Shown here: positions 35,290-44,059 of the stretch, piece by piece
How the letters are laid out: each line of letters begins with the position of its first letter
How positions within the stretch are numbered: position 1 is the stretch's first letter
Assembly: GCA_035650355.1 (NCBI GenBank)
Contig: DASRHT010000020.1
Location: 31,228-95,227 of the forward strand
Direction: 5' to 3'
Source of the DNA: DASRHT01 sp035650355
GTDB taxonomy: Bacteria; Chloroflexota; Ktedonobacteria; Ktedonobacterales; Ktedonobacteraceae
Length of the DNA: 64,000 bases
Program-made: the position numbers and the translations under genes
Notes under the pieces: generated by a model
What the model was told of the DNA's origin: nothing
Seen by the model: only the letters and a program-made list of their open reading frames with translations
The model's database searches: none

Positions 35290-35355
35290 CAGACGACCAA
35301 TGCTGCTGTCGCGCCGTAGCTCCCTGATTCATCGTGGGAGCGCTCAGGTCGTCTG
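35290..35355. repeat. Repeat family 1, copy C
   Basis: A 66-bp element bounded by perfect inverted CAGACGACC/GGTCGTCTG. The palindromic core TAGCTCCCTGATTCATCGTG starts at 35317. The flank to the left (CTTGCTATTG) is shared with copy D. It lies in the 356-bp gap between the divergent DedA and glycosyltransferase genes; the rest of the gap is AT-rich, with no gene seen. Confidence 0.85.
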
Positions 35356-35416
35356 AAATGAATTGTATGCCAATGATAATCGATTAGCAGAATCCGGTGA
35401 AGGGGGTATAATTTCA

Positions 35417-36826
35417 GTGGCTGGATCGATGAAGAAGCTTGTAAGGAAATACTGGCTAGACGTTTTTGTTCTCCTGGCGATGTGCAGCCTCCTGTTCTAT
35501 GGCGCCTCCTGGCAAATGTTTAGTTTATTTTCAGATGCTGCAAGATATCAGTGCTACGCTGAAGCGTTCTGGAACGGACAATCCGCGCTTAAAACGCTGC
35601 CCTCTCCTCAGTGTAATTTCATCCTATATCCCGATAAATCATCTATTTCTTCGGCCAAAGTCGCTCGTACGATGCGACAGCAGGGGCTGCCAAACTTTAT
35701 GGCTCGCTATGTGGCCGCGCAATCTTCCACTCAACGTTTTCAAGCCTTGCCGTATGAATATCCCATTCTAACTCTAGCACCCTTTTCGCTTGGACTATCA
35801 TCTATCGATCCTCATTGGTACCAGGTGGCTTTTGCTCTATGGATGTTACTCATCGCTGTCATTGTCTATATCATGCTGGCACGTTATCGTTCAAGAAGAT
35901 CCGCCATCGTCTATGCCATCTACCTGACGGTTGCAGGCTGGGCAACGCTCGCGGGGCGTTTCGATATCATTCCGGCTGCCCTGACCTTAGGGGCTTTGCT
36001 CTGCGCGGTACGCGCGAGGTGGAAATGGAGTTTTGCGCTGCTGGCGCTGGCGACGATGTTTAAATTTTATCCTCTGGTGCTACTCATACCCTTTCTCCTG
36101 GCGCAACAGATGCAGGTGCAGAATACTAAATGGTATGCATGGCGACGCTGGGTTCCTCTTGGCACGTATGCGGCTGTCTGTGCGGCTATAGTCGTGGTAT
36201 CGCTATTGCTCAATGTTGGAGGAACGCTGGCGCCGTTGAGCTACTTTGATGATCGTCCCATTCAGGTTGAGTCGCTGGCGGCATCTGTCATCTGGCTCTC
36301 GAACTTCTTTAATCATAGTTCGTATTATTTTGACTTTACTTTCGGTTCTCTCAATATTTTCAGTCCTCTTTCATCGGGCGTCTCGCTGGTCGGTACTCTT
36401 CTGTTGATCGCCGGGCTGCTCTATACATGCTGGCTGCAGTGGCAACGTAAAATCGATCTTGCTGTGTCCTGCCTTTTGATTTTGCTCATTGTGGTCGTGA
36501 TGGGCAAGATCTTCAGCCCTCAATACCTTATCTGGCTCATCCCGTTTTTAGCGTATGTAGGAGAGTTTGATCTACGCTGGGTAGTTTCCTGGGTTATCAT
36601 TGGGGTGTTGACCTCCTGGATCTATCCCTCCATGTATCTCACGACGACTATTGCTCAGAAGGTTCCTGAATACCCGCTATTTTTTCCTGTCATCACAGCC
36701 CGTAATTTCATCCTCCTGGCATTTGTCCTGATATTACTCTTTTATTGCTCGCGCAGGCGTCCCGTTGAACTGGTGAACTCTACCAACAGAGGGCTGCATC
36801 CCGTGCCCGCAAGCGCCGGAGTGTGA
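35417..36826 (+). CDS. GT87-like membrane glycosyltransferase (DUF2029 type)
   Basis: About 469 residues with some ten membrane helices, characteristic of GT-C glycosyltransferases of the GT87/DUF2029 kind, which use polyprenyl-phosphate sugars. An extracytoplasmic loop of about 110 residues follows the first helix. Near the middle a FDIIPAALTLGALLCAVRARWK segment and KFYPLVLLIPFLL match the family. The start is uncertain between the GTG at 35417 (GAAGGGGG ten bases upstream) and the ATG at 35429; a -10-like TATAAT at 35407-35412 could give a near-leaderless mRNA. It is convergent with the next gene (8-bp spacer). Confidence 0.75.
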   Translation: MAGSMKKLVRKYWLDVFVLLAMCSLLFYGASWQMFSLFSDAARYQCYAEAFWNGQSALKTLPSPQCNFILYPDKSSISSAKVARTMRQQGLPNFMARYVAAQSSTQRFQALPYEYPILTLAPFSLGLSSIDPHWYQVAFALWMLLIAVIVYIMLARYRSRRSAIVYAIYLTVAGWATLAGRFDIIPAALTLGALLCAVRARWKWSFALLALATMFKFYPLVLLIPFLLAQQMQVQNTKWYAWRRWVPLGTYAAVCAAIVVVSLLLNVGGTLAPLSYFDDRPIQVESLAASVIWLSNFFNHSSYYFDFTFGSLNIFSPLSSGVSLVGTLLLIAGLLYTCWLQWQRKIDLAVSCLLILLIVVVMGKIFSPQYLIWLIPFLAYVGEFDLRWVVSWVIIGVLTSWIYPSMYLTTTIAQKVPEYPLFFPVITARNFILLAFVLILLFYCSRRRPVELVNSTNRGLHPVPASAGV

Positions 36827-36834
36827 GGAAAAAT

Positions 36835-38553
36835 CTACTCTTCTGCTGCGGCGTTCGCGGGGGCTGTCTCAGAATTGTTGCTATTGGTTGCAATGGGCAA
36901 AAATAGAAAAATGAGCAGGACGGCAATAGGAGGCCCGAGGGTCGTAAGGAAATCGAGGCCGATCCATTCTCCGAACGGAGCCTTCTTCTGATGGTAGAGA
37001 TAGATGATAAGCGAAGTCGCGGAAAATGTGAAGGTTGCTGCTATCAGCGCCCGTCCCACGCGGTCATATTTGACGGGCAAGCAAACAATGGCCAGGCTGA
37101 GCACCCAGACAAGATACCAGGGGAAGAACCAGGGCGTCACCACCAGTAACGTCCCCAGCGTGGCAAGCGAGGCCACTGCCAGCGTTCGCGTGGTGGGCGT
37201 GCGCCATAGCCAGGTGATGCTGACGACCATCAACAGGGCTAAGGCCACAAGGTCGATTCTGTCCCATGTATCGTGGGAGCTAAATATCTGCAAAGGAAGA
37301 TACGTCCAGTTATTAGCGGGCGGCAGGCCATATACCTGGACTATGCGTATGATTGCCCGGTGAATAGAGCCGTAGGACATGGTAGCAGAGGGAGGCGCGG
37401 TAAAACTCGTCACGATATCACCGATGCTATGTCCGATCCAATAGGGGACATACATTGCCAGGACCAGCATGATACTGATCAAACCAGCCAGTAGCGTTGT
37501 TCGTAATGCTGGTTTCCATTGTGGTTTTCGTTGCTGTGGGAACCCTGCTGCGGGATAGAGCTTTTTGCGAGCCAGCATTACCAGTGAGAGCACGATGAGC
37601 GGTAACGCTGTAAACTTAATCAATGCGGCCAGCGTGAATGCGAATAACGACGGAAGGTAGTTGCGCAAGCTGCCAGCCTTGCGTAGCTCGTAACGTATGC
37701 TAAAAAGCAGGCCAAGTAAAAAGAATGTGACCATGAATTCGTCATTATGGCCGCCAAGACTGCTTTCTTCCAGCAAAAGGGGATTCCAGGCGTAAAGGAG
37801 GGTGCCGAGCACGACTGTGCGCTCTGACTTCTCCATAGTACGCAACAGGCGCATGATAAGCAACGTATTGACGAGATGAACTGCGAACGCGAATATGCGG
37901 TAAGTGAGTAATGCCCGGTCGGTATTATCGCCAATGATTGGAGTAAAAATGGCGCTGAGCGTTAGCCAGAGCGGCCCGTAGGCGGCAATGGCTTTTTTCC
38001 AATCGTCGTAAGGCAGGAAATAGTCATGTGGGAATTGGATTAACGGGACGAAATAGGGGTTGGCATGATAAATGGTAATGATACGACCATAGCTTGTATA
38101 GACAAAAATATCGTGCGAGAGCATCGCCGGTGTCAGAATGAAAATAACCCCACAGATCGCTGCCCCGGCCCAGATCCATCGTAGCGTGGACTTACTGGTG
38201 CTTTGCGCAGGTTGACGCTGTATGAACCAGGCGAATAACCCATAGATGATGAAGGCTATAGCCATGCACGCAAGGAAAAGAAGAGCATGCGTTGAAATTT
38301 GGGAGGCGCGCGGATCGGCAGCCAGCCCAAAATCGATTGGTAGCCAGGCGCCGAAGAGCGTGAGAAAAAAATTAGTAGGGAGCTGATAAAAAACTACTCC
38401 TGCCAGACGCACCAGAGGCGCAATACTGATGAGAATGCACAAAATAAAAGCGCATGTGAAGATCATAGGCGCTTTCGTGCTTTTTGCTTGCGTCGCCCTC
38501 TGGCCATCAATATGGCCGGAAGCTGGTGGGATTGCTGCTACTGTTTTTCTCAT
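36835..38553 (-). CDS. Polytopic GT-C mannosyltransferase-like protein (MptB/DUF2029-like)
   Basis: A 572-residue membrane protein with about 12 helices. The first extracytoplasmic loop contains the acidic motif SHDIFVYTSYGRI and then NPYFVPLIQFPHD and YGPLWLTLSAIFT, a layout typical of polyprenol-phosphate-mannose-dependent alpha-mannosyltransferases. LIKFTALPLIVL is the usual second signature. It starts 16 bp after the PIG-V-like gene and is co-transcribed with it. The acceptor glycan or lipid is unknown. The ribosome site is weak. Confidence 0.75.
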   Translation of the reverse strand: MRKTVAAIPPASGHIDGQRATQAKSTKAPMIFTCAFILCILISIAPLVRLAGVVFYQLPTNFFLTLFGAWLPIDFGLAADPRASQISTHALLFLACMAIAFIIYGLFAWFIQRQPAQSTSKSTLRWIWAGAAICGVIFILTPAMLSHDIFVYTSYGRIITIYHANPYFVPLIQFPHDYFLPYDDWKKAIAAYGPLWLTLSAIFTPIIGDNTDRALLTYRIFAFAVHLVNTLLIMRLLRTMEKSERTVVLGTLLYAWNPLLLEESSLGGHNDEFMVTFFLLGLLFSIRYELRKAGSLRNYLPSLFAFTLAALIKFTALPLIVLSLVMLARKKLYPAAGFPQQRKPQWKPALRTTLLAGLISIMLVLAMYVPYWIGHSIGDIVTSFTAPPSATMSYGSIHRAIIRIVQVYGLPPANNWTYLPLQIFSSHDTWDRIDLVALALLMVVSITWLWRTPTTRTLAVASLATLGTLLVVTPWFFPWYLVWVLSLAIVCLPVKYDRVGRALIAATFTFSATSLIIYLYHQKKAPFGEWIGLDFLTTLGPPIAVLLIFLFLPIATNSNNSETAPANAAAEE

Positions 38554-38569
38554 TACGCAGATCTTTCTC

Positions 38570-39715
38570 TTATACCATCCAACGATTCATAATAAAAAGT
38601 ATACTCAAGGTTGCAAGCAGGGCCTGGAAAACCAGCAGAAGTACCTGGTGCAATCTTGGGTGACGGATGCCAAGAATAGCCAGCGTCACAAAGCCGGGAA
38701 AAAGTTCGAGCACAAAACGCTGGTTTGAGATCAAAGGATCGTGTTGCCCGGTACTGGGACTGATAAGGATGTACAACAAAAGAAATCCCATCCACAAGGT
38801 ATGACTTGTGCGTAGCCTGGACCTGCCCAGAATTGCCAGGGCAAGAAATGCCAGCGTGGCGCTGAGATCGAGCAGCACATGCGCCTGATTAAAGGAGCCA
38901 AACGGCTGATTCCAGAACAGCTCGAACAGCGCCTGCCATATTCCTTGCCAGGGCCAGGAAAGGTGGCGCGCCCAGTGGTCCTGCACGGTGGCGAAGGCAA
39001 TGGGATCGCCAGTTGTATACCAACAGTAGAGGCTATAGAGTGCTGTTCCCAGCGGAATCAACACTACCGGCAGAAGCTTTGGCAGTGTTTGGCGCCAGGA
39101 AAACAACGTCTGACCCTCTCTTGTTTGCCATAGTTCATAAAGGTAGGGGATGACGAGCAGGATAGCTGCTGAGCGTGTCAATGCCGCCAGGAGGCCGCAG
39201 CAGCCCGCCCACCACCATTTTCTCCGTTGAAGCGCCAGAAATGTGCCAGCCGTCAACAGGAGAAACAGCGATTCGTTATAAGCCGCGAAAAAGAAAAAGG
39301 CCGTCGGGAAGATGCACAGGTAGAGGATGGTCCTGTATGCCACCTGTTCGCCTTCTGTCTCCACAACTAACTGGTAGATTACAAGCATGGCGCCTAGCAG
39401 TGCCGCATTGCTCAGGAGCGTGCCAACGGCCAGATAGCTCCAACTGGCAGATGAGTATGAGAAAGCGGAAATCAGCAGGGGGAACAGGGGAAAAAAGGCG
39501 AAATCAAACTTCGATTGATAGCCATATTGCGCTATTCTCACATAATTTGCGGCATCCCAGTGATTCCAGGTTGACAGTAGCGCCTGGATATCAACGGGCG
39601 TGTTCGAATATTTGGGGGCTGTCAGCAAAATATAGGCAAAGTAGGTAATCATTATCAAAAGCAGGCGCGTGATAATAAATAACCATACGATGCCTCTAAT
39701 CCAGGAGCCCTTCAT
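38570..39715 (-). CDS. PIG-V-like mannosyltransferase
   Basis: A 381-residue membrane protein of about nine helices matching bacterial relatives of GPI mannosyltransferase 2 (PIG-V). Signatures: WDAANYVRIAQYGY with the catalytic-type Asp, FAFFPLFPLL, IFPTAFFFFAAYNESLFLL and GLLAALTRSAA. It probably transfers mannose from a polyprenyl-phosphate donor outside the membrane. It is the upstream gene of a two-gene glycosyltransferase operon. The 260-bp gap to the sigma gene has no gene visible. Confidence 0.85.
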   Translation of the reverse strand: MKGSWIRGIVWLFIITRLLLIMITYFAYILLTAPKYSNTPVDIQALLSTWNHWDAANYVRIAQYGYQSKFDFAFFPLFPLLISAFSYSSASWSYLAVGTLLSNAALLGAMLVIYQLVVETEGEQVAYRTILYLCIFPTAFFFFAAYNESLFLLLTAGTFLALQRRKWWWAGCCGLLAALTRSAAILLVIPYLYELWQTREGQTLFSWRQTLPKLLPVVLIPLGTALYSLYCWYTTGDPIAFATVQDHWARHLSWPWQGIWQALFELFWNQPFGSFNQAHVLLDLSATLAFLALAILGRSRLRTSHTLWMGFLLLYILISPSTGQHDPLISNQRFVLELFPGFVTLAILGIRHPRLHQVLLLVFQALLATLSILFIMNRWMV

Positions 39716-39975
39716 GGCAGAAAATAATTCCCTCTAGCCTAAAAGCTTATGGTTATCTAACCTGGCAAATTCATCGTCGCTGTGATTTCGAGACGAAATG
39801 CGATGGTGCGAAGTAACATAGTATGGCATCTCATGCTCCGCCAAATGATGTCCGTCAAGAGTCACTATAGCAGGAAGTGGGGTTTCAGGCAAGAGAAAGG
39901 TGAGTTTCCAGAAGCTCACAAAATGGGCACTTCTTGCGAAGTACCCGGAAAAACGCACGAGAATTATGGCCGTTG

Positions 39976-41067
39976 TTATACGCATTCTCGTAAGGCGACG
40001 CTGCCGCTAATGCCTCGTAACTTCATCAATGCAACCACTTCGAGTTGGCGCACGCGCTCTCGTGAGATGCCCAGCTCCTTGCCCACTTCCAGTAGTGTGC
40101 GGCTGCGGCCATCCCCGATACCATAACGTAATGTGATGACGGAACGCTCTCTGGGGGTCAACAGAGCCAGGGCGCGATGAAGTTCTTCGCCTAGTAAGTG
40201 CTGGGATGCAGTTTCAGCAGGGGCGGGCGTTGTGCTATCTTCCAGTGTGTCGGCGAGCGAATAACGCGCTTCGTCGTCTACTGGAGCGTCGAGGGAAACC
40301 GGTTGTTCAATTACACTGAGGAGATCTAAGACCTCGTCAACGTCGATATTGCAGGCGTCAGCGATCTGCTCGGGCAGGGGGTCCAGGCCGTTTTCTTGTG
40401 AGAGTTGTGCCGCGACCCGGCGCACTTTGCGTAAACGTGTCGCAACATGCTCAGGCAGGTGGATCAGGCGGGATTGCTCCCCTGCGGCTCTGCTCACTGC
40501 CTGTCTGATCCACCAGGTGGCGTACGTGCCGAAGTGGCAGCCGCGCTGGTAATCGAACTTTTCGGCGGCGCGCATCAGTCCCAGATTCCCTTCCTGGATC
40601 AGATCAATCAGCGGGACGCCAGTACTGGTATAGCGGCGCGCGATGGCAATGACGAGCCGCAAATTTGATTCGATGAGTTTGCGCCGGGCCAGTTCATCGC
40701 CCGCTGCGACCCGTCGGGCCAGCTCAATTTCTTCTGCGTGGGTTAGCAAGCCAAGACCGCGAATGTCGCGCAGGTAGCTCTGAAAAGCATCTTCAGCGCC
40801 CGTCGCGTGTTTGATCGATGAGGTATCTGCTTTTCTTGTGGGGGCATCCTCCAGGGCATCATCATCCCCATCTTCGTCTTCTTCATCGATGAGCGTATCT
40901 GCAATCTCATCCTCACCGAGCAGGGGCTCAATAGTGCGCCCTGGCATATGTCTATCCAACTCTATATTGAACTCAGACGCGATGACGCTAGGAAGCCTGT
41001 CCAACGTCGTAAAATTTGTGGCTGGCATGGTTCTAAGGTCGTCACTGACAGAATCAACAATTGCCAT
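39976..41067 (-). CDS. RNA polymerase sigma factor, sigma-70 group 2 type
   Basis: A 363-residue sigma-70 factor. It has an acidic stretch (51-75), region 1.2 (from about 93, DAFQSYLRDIRG), region 2 (IESNLRLVIAIARRY, DLIQEGNLGLMRA, FGTYATWWIRQAV), region 3 (about 210-285) and region 4 with the -35 recognition helix (LLEVGKELGISRERVRQLEV). It lacks the long region 1.1 and non-conserved insert of a principal sigma factor, so a group-2, non-essential factor is likely. It recognises promoters close to the housekeeping type. It is monocistronic on the minus strand. Confidence 0.93.
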   Translation of the reverse strand: MAIVDSVSDDLRTMPATNFTTLDRLPSVIASEFNIELDRHMPGRTIEPLLGEDEIADTLIDEEDEDGDDDALEDAPTRKADTSSIKHATGAEDAFQSYLRDIRGLGLLTHAEEIELARRVAAGDELARRKLIESNLRLVIAIARRYTSTGVPLIDLIQEGNLGLMRAAEKFDYQRGCHFGTYATWWIRQAVSRAAGEQSRLIHLPEHVATRLRKVRRVAAQLSQENGLDPLPEQIADACNIDVDEVLDLLSVIEQPVSLDAPVDDEARYSLADTLEDSTTPAPAETASQHLLGEELHRALALLTPRERSVITLRYGIGDGRSRTLLEVGKELGISRERVRQLEVVALMKLRGISGSVALRECV

Positions 41068-41461
41068 GACTCCACGCTCCCTTCAGGAAACTTACCGACA
41101 AAATCAGCGTCGGCCCCATATGGCCTCGTGGTCAGCTTTAACAGGCTGTGTTGCACGTTTATGCCGATGTGTACGTGTCCATTTCTCTTCTTTCTTTTCC
41201 TCTATTTTAAAGAATGGACCGGGGCCATAACATCGGGTGATTACCTTAAATACGATCAGGTTCTAACCTTATCTTCCCCTATGTGTGCTTGCTTTATATA
41301 CGCTATCGTTGGATAGAAAGTTTTAGGTACATCCTTTCTCTTCACATCAATTACTGGATGTAAATATATAACTAATAAATTCTGCATAATTATGAGTACA
41401 TTGCTGAATGAAGTCCCATTACCTGGACGCTGACTGCTGTCTCAGTAGGTAGAGGTAATTG
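41068..41461. other. Gene-free AT-rich stretch upstream of the sigma gene
   Basis: A 394-bp stretch between the sigma-factor gene and the PRC-barrel-like gene, both on the minus strand. It is clearly more AT-rich than the surroundings, particularly 41330-41400. It presumably contains the sigma gene promoter and the end of the upstream transcript. No convincing -35/-10 pair, hairpin or gene was identified. Confidence 0.5.
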
Positions 41462-41797
41462 CTATGTTCGATCAGGATTCGTTTCGTCGAAAGGATCATG
41501 TATGCCATGACCGCGGTCGTAGAAAAGTTGCAGCGGATCGCCCAGGTGGTCTTCGTAATCTGGGCGGACCTCCCATTCCTTTTCGTTGACTTCATCTGCG
41601 CTCATTGACAACTGTACCTGATCTCCATTGACATTCGCGATGGCGCTATAAGGGATATACCGCTTTTTTTTGAGAAGCACCCCTTCGTGGATCAGGAAAG
41701 AATCTTCATAGACCTCAGCAACTTTGCCGAGGGGTTGAGAATCAGATGAAGAGACCTGCATATGTTTATGAATGTTCTCCTGACTCCAGCGGACCAT
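41462..41797 (-). CDS. PRC-barrel-like (DUF2171-type) small protein
   Basis: A 111-residue soluble protein. The pattern is a PRC-barrel-like beta fold: the opening MQVSSSDSQPLGKVAEVYEDSF, then KKKRYIPYSAIANVNGDQVQ and LSMSADEVNEKEW. Such proteins are common in Chloroflexota and Deinococcota and linked to stress, but their function is not established. TAGGAG eight bases before the ATG supports the start. Confidence 0.75.
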   Translation of the reverse strand: MVRWSQENIHKHMQVSSSDSQPLGKVAEVYEDSFLIHEGVLLKKKRYIPYSAIANVNGDQVQLSMSADEVNEKEWEVRPDYEDHLGDPLQLFYDRGHGIHDPFDETNPDRT

Positions 41798-42068
41798 GTT
41801 CTCACTCCTACTTTCAGTTTTTATCAGGTATCCTATTCGCTTTCACGCGCCGCTATGCAGAAAAGTTTCAGGACTCCACGCGCTAATGGGTGGCACAACA
41901 TACCTGGAACTGTGACAAAGTTAGAAGGAAGTTGGTAGTTTTAGTAGGACAAAAGGGTTTCTAGCACCATATTCCAGAAGCGTTCTACCTCCAGGCTATA
42001 TCCAACCATTGCATTGGGGGATTGCTCAGAGATTATATCACCATCTCATGCTGGCAGTAGCGAGGCAG

Positions 42069-42097
42069 TAGACGGTAATCGATTAATGCTCTATAAT
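42069..42097 (+). promoter_or_regulatory. Candidate promoter for the flavoprotein gene
   Basis: TAGACG (42069-42074), 17-bp spacer, TATAAT (42092-42097); predicted start near 42104, about 75 bases ahead of the coding start. The -35 matches consensus at four of six positions. Nothing else was recognised in the 41798-42177 gap. Confidence 0.45.
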
Positions 42098-42177
42098 AAC
42101 CGGGAAGCAGAGAGGAAACGCGCTATTTTTAGCCCGCCAACCCTGCTCGCCAAACTCTCCTGAACAGAAGGAATTCC

Positions 42178-43425
42178 ATGCCAGACGATTATAATGTGTT
42201 AATTGTGGGTGGTGGGCCGGCGGGGCTGGCGGCTGCCGAGTCTGCGGCGAAACAAGGTGTACGTGTGCTTGTGCTAGAGCGGCAGAACGAGATTGGCTAT
42301 CCGATCCATACCAGCGGCGGCAGTTGGATCAGTGATATGCAGGCCCTATCAGTGCCAGAGCATCTCTATCATCCGATTACGAACGTTGTTTTTCTTTCTC
42401 CGCAGCGCGAGGTTTCCCTGCATTACGATCCGGCGGTGGCCTGCGTTGTGGACGTGCGCGGACTCTATCAACATCTGGCCCAGCGCGCCATTGCGGCGGG
42501 CGCCACGCTGCGGATGCGACATACGGTTGAGCAAACGCTGCTGGAGGATGGTCGCATTGTGGGCGTCACAGCGAAAAACCACGTCGGCGAACGAGTGAAA
42601 CTGCGTTCAGCCGTGACTATCGATGCCAGCGGTTTCTCCCGCCATGTCGGCGTGCGTGCAGGCATGGGCGCTGCGTTTCACCGCTATGGCTATGGAGCCG
42701 AGTACGATCTGTATGCCCCCAACTATCCACAGGATGAGCTTTATTTAATTATGGGCAGCTCTTTCGCTCCTCGCGGCTACGCCTGGATCTTTCCGCGAGG
42801 AAAGGGACGCGTGCGTCTGGGTGTGGGCGTGATTCATCCTGACTGCGATGAGGATGCGCGTGTGTATCTGGAGCGCATTATGCATGATATTCCTCAGTTG
42901 AGCGAGAAATTCAAAGGGGCCAGCCCGATAGAATATCATACAGGGCTGTTTCCCTCGGAAGCCCCTCTTGAACGATTTTCGCGTGACGGCTTGCTGCTGG
43001 TTGGAGATGCGGGCGGCCAGGGCTCAACGCTGGTCGGGGAGGGCATTCGTTTCGCGATTTACTCAGGGCGAATGGGAGGGCAGGTCGCTGCGGAGGCCGT
43101 CAAAGCTGGCGATACGTCTGCGACATTTCTGGCGCGTTTTGATAAGCAATGGCGCGCCCGTTTCGGGCGTGATATGGATATCGCCTACATGATTAACAAG
43201 CGTATCTCGACCTATAACGACCTACAATGGGATAACTCCCTCGATTTAATGCAGCGCCTGACGCCCGATCAGATGGCACAGGCTCTGCGCGGCGATTTCA
43301 GTGCTGGCCTGGTGATGGGGATACTGGCGCGTAACCCTTCGCTGATTGTCAGCGGCGGCAAACGTTTTCTCGACGTGATGCTGGAGCGCATCAACAAGCC
43401 CACGCCAGCCTCGGCTGAAGGTTAG
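42178..43425 (+). CDS. Geranylgeranyl-reductase-family FAD-dependent oxidoreductase
   Basis: A 415-residue flavoprotein. The FAD site is GGGPAGLAAAESA at 10-22, followed by LVLERQNEIGYPIHTSG. A later FAD contact is LLLVGDAGGQGSTLVGEGIR. This is the pattern of geranylgeranyl or digeranylgeranyl-glycerophospholipid reductases and related halogenase-like oxidoreductases that reduce isoprenoid or aromatic substrates. Substrate is not determined. AAGGAA lies six bases before the ATG. A family-3 repeat copy and the glutaredoxin-like gene follow. Confidence 0.85.
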   Translation: MPDDYNVLIVGGGPAGLAAAESAAKQGVRVLVLERQNEIGYPIHTSGGSWISDMQALSVPEHLYHPITNVVFLSPQREVSLHYDPAVACVVDVRGLYQHLAQRAIAAGATLRMRHTVEQTLLEDGRIVGVTAKNHVGERVKLRSAVTIDASGFSRHVGVRAGMGAAFHRYGYGAEYDLYAPNYPQDELYLIMGSSFAPRGYAWIFPRGKGRVRLGVGVIHPDCDEDARVYLERIMHDIPQLSEKFKGASPIEYHTGLFPSEAPLERFSRDGLLLVGDAGGQGSTLVGEGIRFAIYSGRMGGQVAAEAVKAGDTSATFLARFDKQWRARFGRDMDIAYMINKRISTYNDLQWDNSLDLMQRLTPDQMAQALRGDFSAGLVMGILARNPSLIVSGGKRFLDVMLERINKPTPASAEG

Positions 43426-43550
43426 GCCATGTATGAAACCCTCAGGATCAGAGACACTCTAAAACGCCAGGGGTGGATGGAGCAGAAGCAGGCTGGGAAG
43501 TAGTGAGAGAGGGAATAGAATACCTTTGTGGCGTGTTATAGCATACAGAC

Positions 43551-43638
43551 CTTTCAGTACCCTCAAGCGGGTCGAGATGGCCATTTGGCTCCCATCCCTC
43601 TTTGAGAGTAGTATAGGCATCAAATCCGAAGATATCAA
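43551..43638 (-). repeat. Repeat family 3, copy 1 (promoter, ribosome site and MAISTRLRVLK start)
   Basis: On the minus strand: -35 TTGATA (43633-43638), 17-bp spacer, -10 TATACT (43610-43615), GGGAG four bases before an ATG at 43584, then codons for MAISTRLRVLK. Copies at 57744-57776 and 62645-62733 share this block. Here the frame continues to a 41-residue hydrophobic peptide ending at 43459. It lies between two plus-strand genes and would produce an antisense transcript. Confidence 0.7.
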
Positions 43639-43663
43639 GTGAAAATGTACTAAGGAGCTATTT

Positions 43664-43936
43664 GTGGCAGAATCCACGATACAATCACCGCAAACTGCTG
43701 AAAAGATTAAGATGTATGCAACCACCTGGTGTGGAGATTGCCGTTTTGCGAAGCGCTGGCTCGACTCGCATGGCATCCCCTACGAATACATCAATATTGA
43801 AGAGGATGAAAGCGCAGCCGAACTCGTTGTGCGGGTGAATAAGGGCGCCAAAAGCGTGCCGACCATTGTCTTCCCCGATGGCTCCGTCCTGGTCGAGCCA
43901 ACCGCGCGCGAGCTTGCTGCCAAGTTTAGCGTATAG
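43664..43936 (+). CDS. Glutaredoxin/mycoredoxin-like protein
   Basis: A 90-residue thioredoxin-fold protein. The redox motif is WCGDC, and the cis-Pro segment is KSVPTIVFPDGSVLVEP, both typical of mycoredoxin and NrdH-like glutaredoxins that use mycothiol, glutathione or thioredoxin reductase. The GTG start is supported by AAGGAG seven bases upstream. It is followed by a strong terminator and precedes a cysteine desulfurase gene, a possible sulfur-handling link. Confidence 0.9.
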   Translation: MAESTIQSPQTAEKIKMYATTWCGDCRFAKRWLDSHGIPYEYINIEEDESAAELVVRVNKGAKSVPTIVFPDGSVLVEPTARELAAKFSV

Positions 43937-43943
43937 TTAGAGC

Positions 43944-43985
43944 AAAAAGAGAGACTTCTGTTCAAGGACAGGAGTCTCTCTTTTT
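43944..43985 (+). terminator. Rho-independent terminator after the glutaredoxin-like gene
   Basis: An 18-nt stem (43944-43961 with 43968-43985, one mismatch), 6-nt loop and a terminal T5, directly after the stop. Its symmetry (A5 before, T5 after) would let it work on both strands. Confidence 0.9.
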
Positions 43986-44059
43986 ACTGTTTCTCGACGC
44001 CCTTGAAAAATGGTTCCTTTTCCTCTATAGTGAGAGCCATTACTGTTGGTGGAGGAAGT

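Noticed and set aside
40290..40305. GAAACCGGTT string as a further LacI operator
   Set aside because: It is incomplete and lies inside the sigma-factor coding sequence, without a second site or promoter. The same applies to the string near 21715.
43459..43776. 105-codon minus-strand frame as a full gene
   Set aside because: Only the part from the ATG at 43584 has a ribosome site and promoter; the upstream codons lie antisense to the glutaredoxin-like gene. The short form is treated under repeat family 3.
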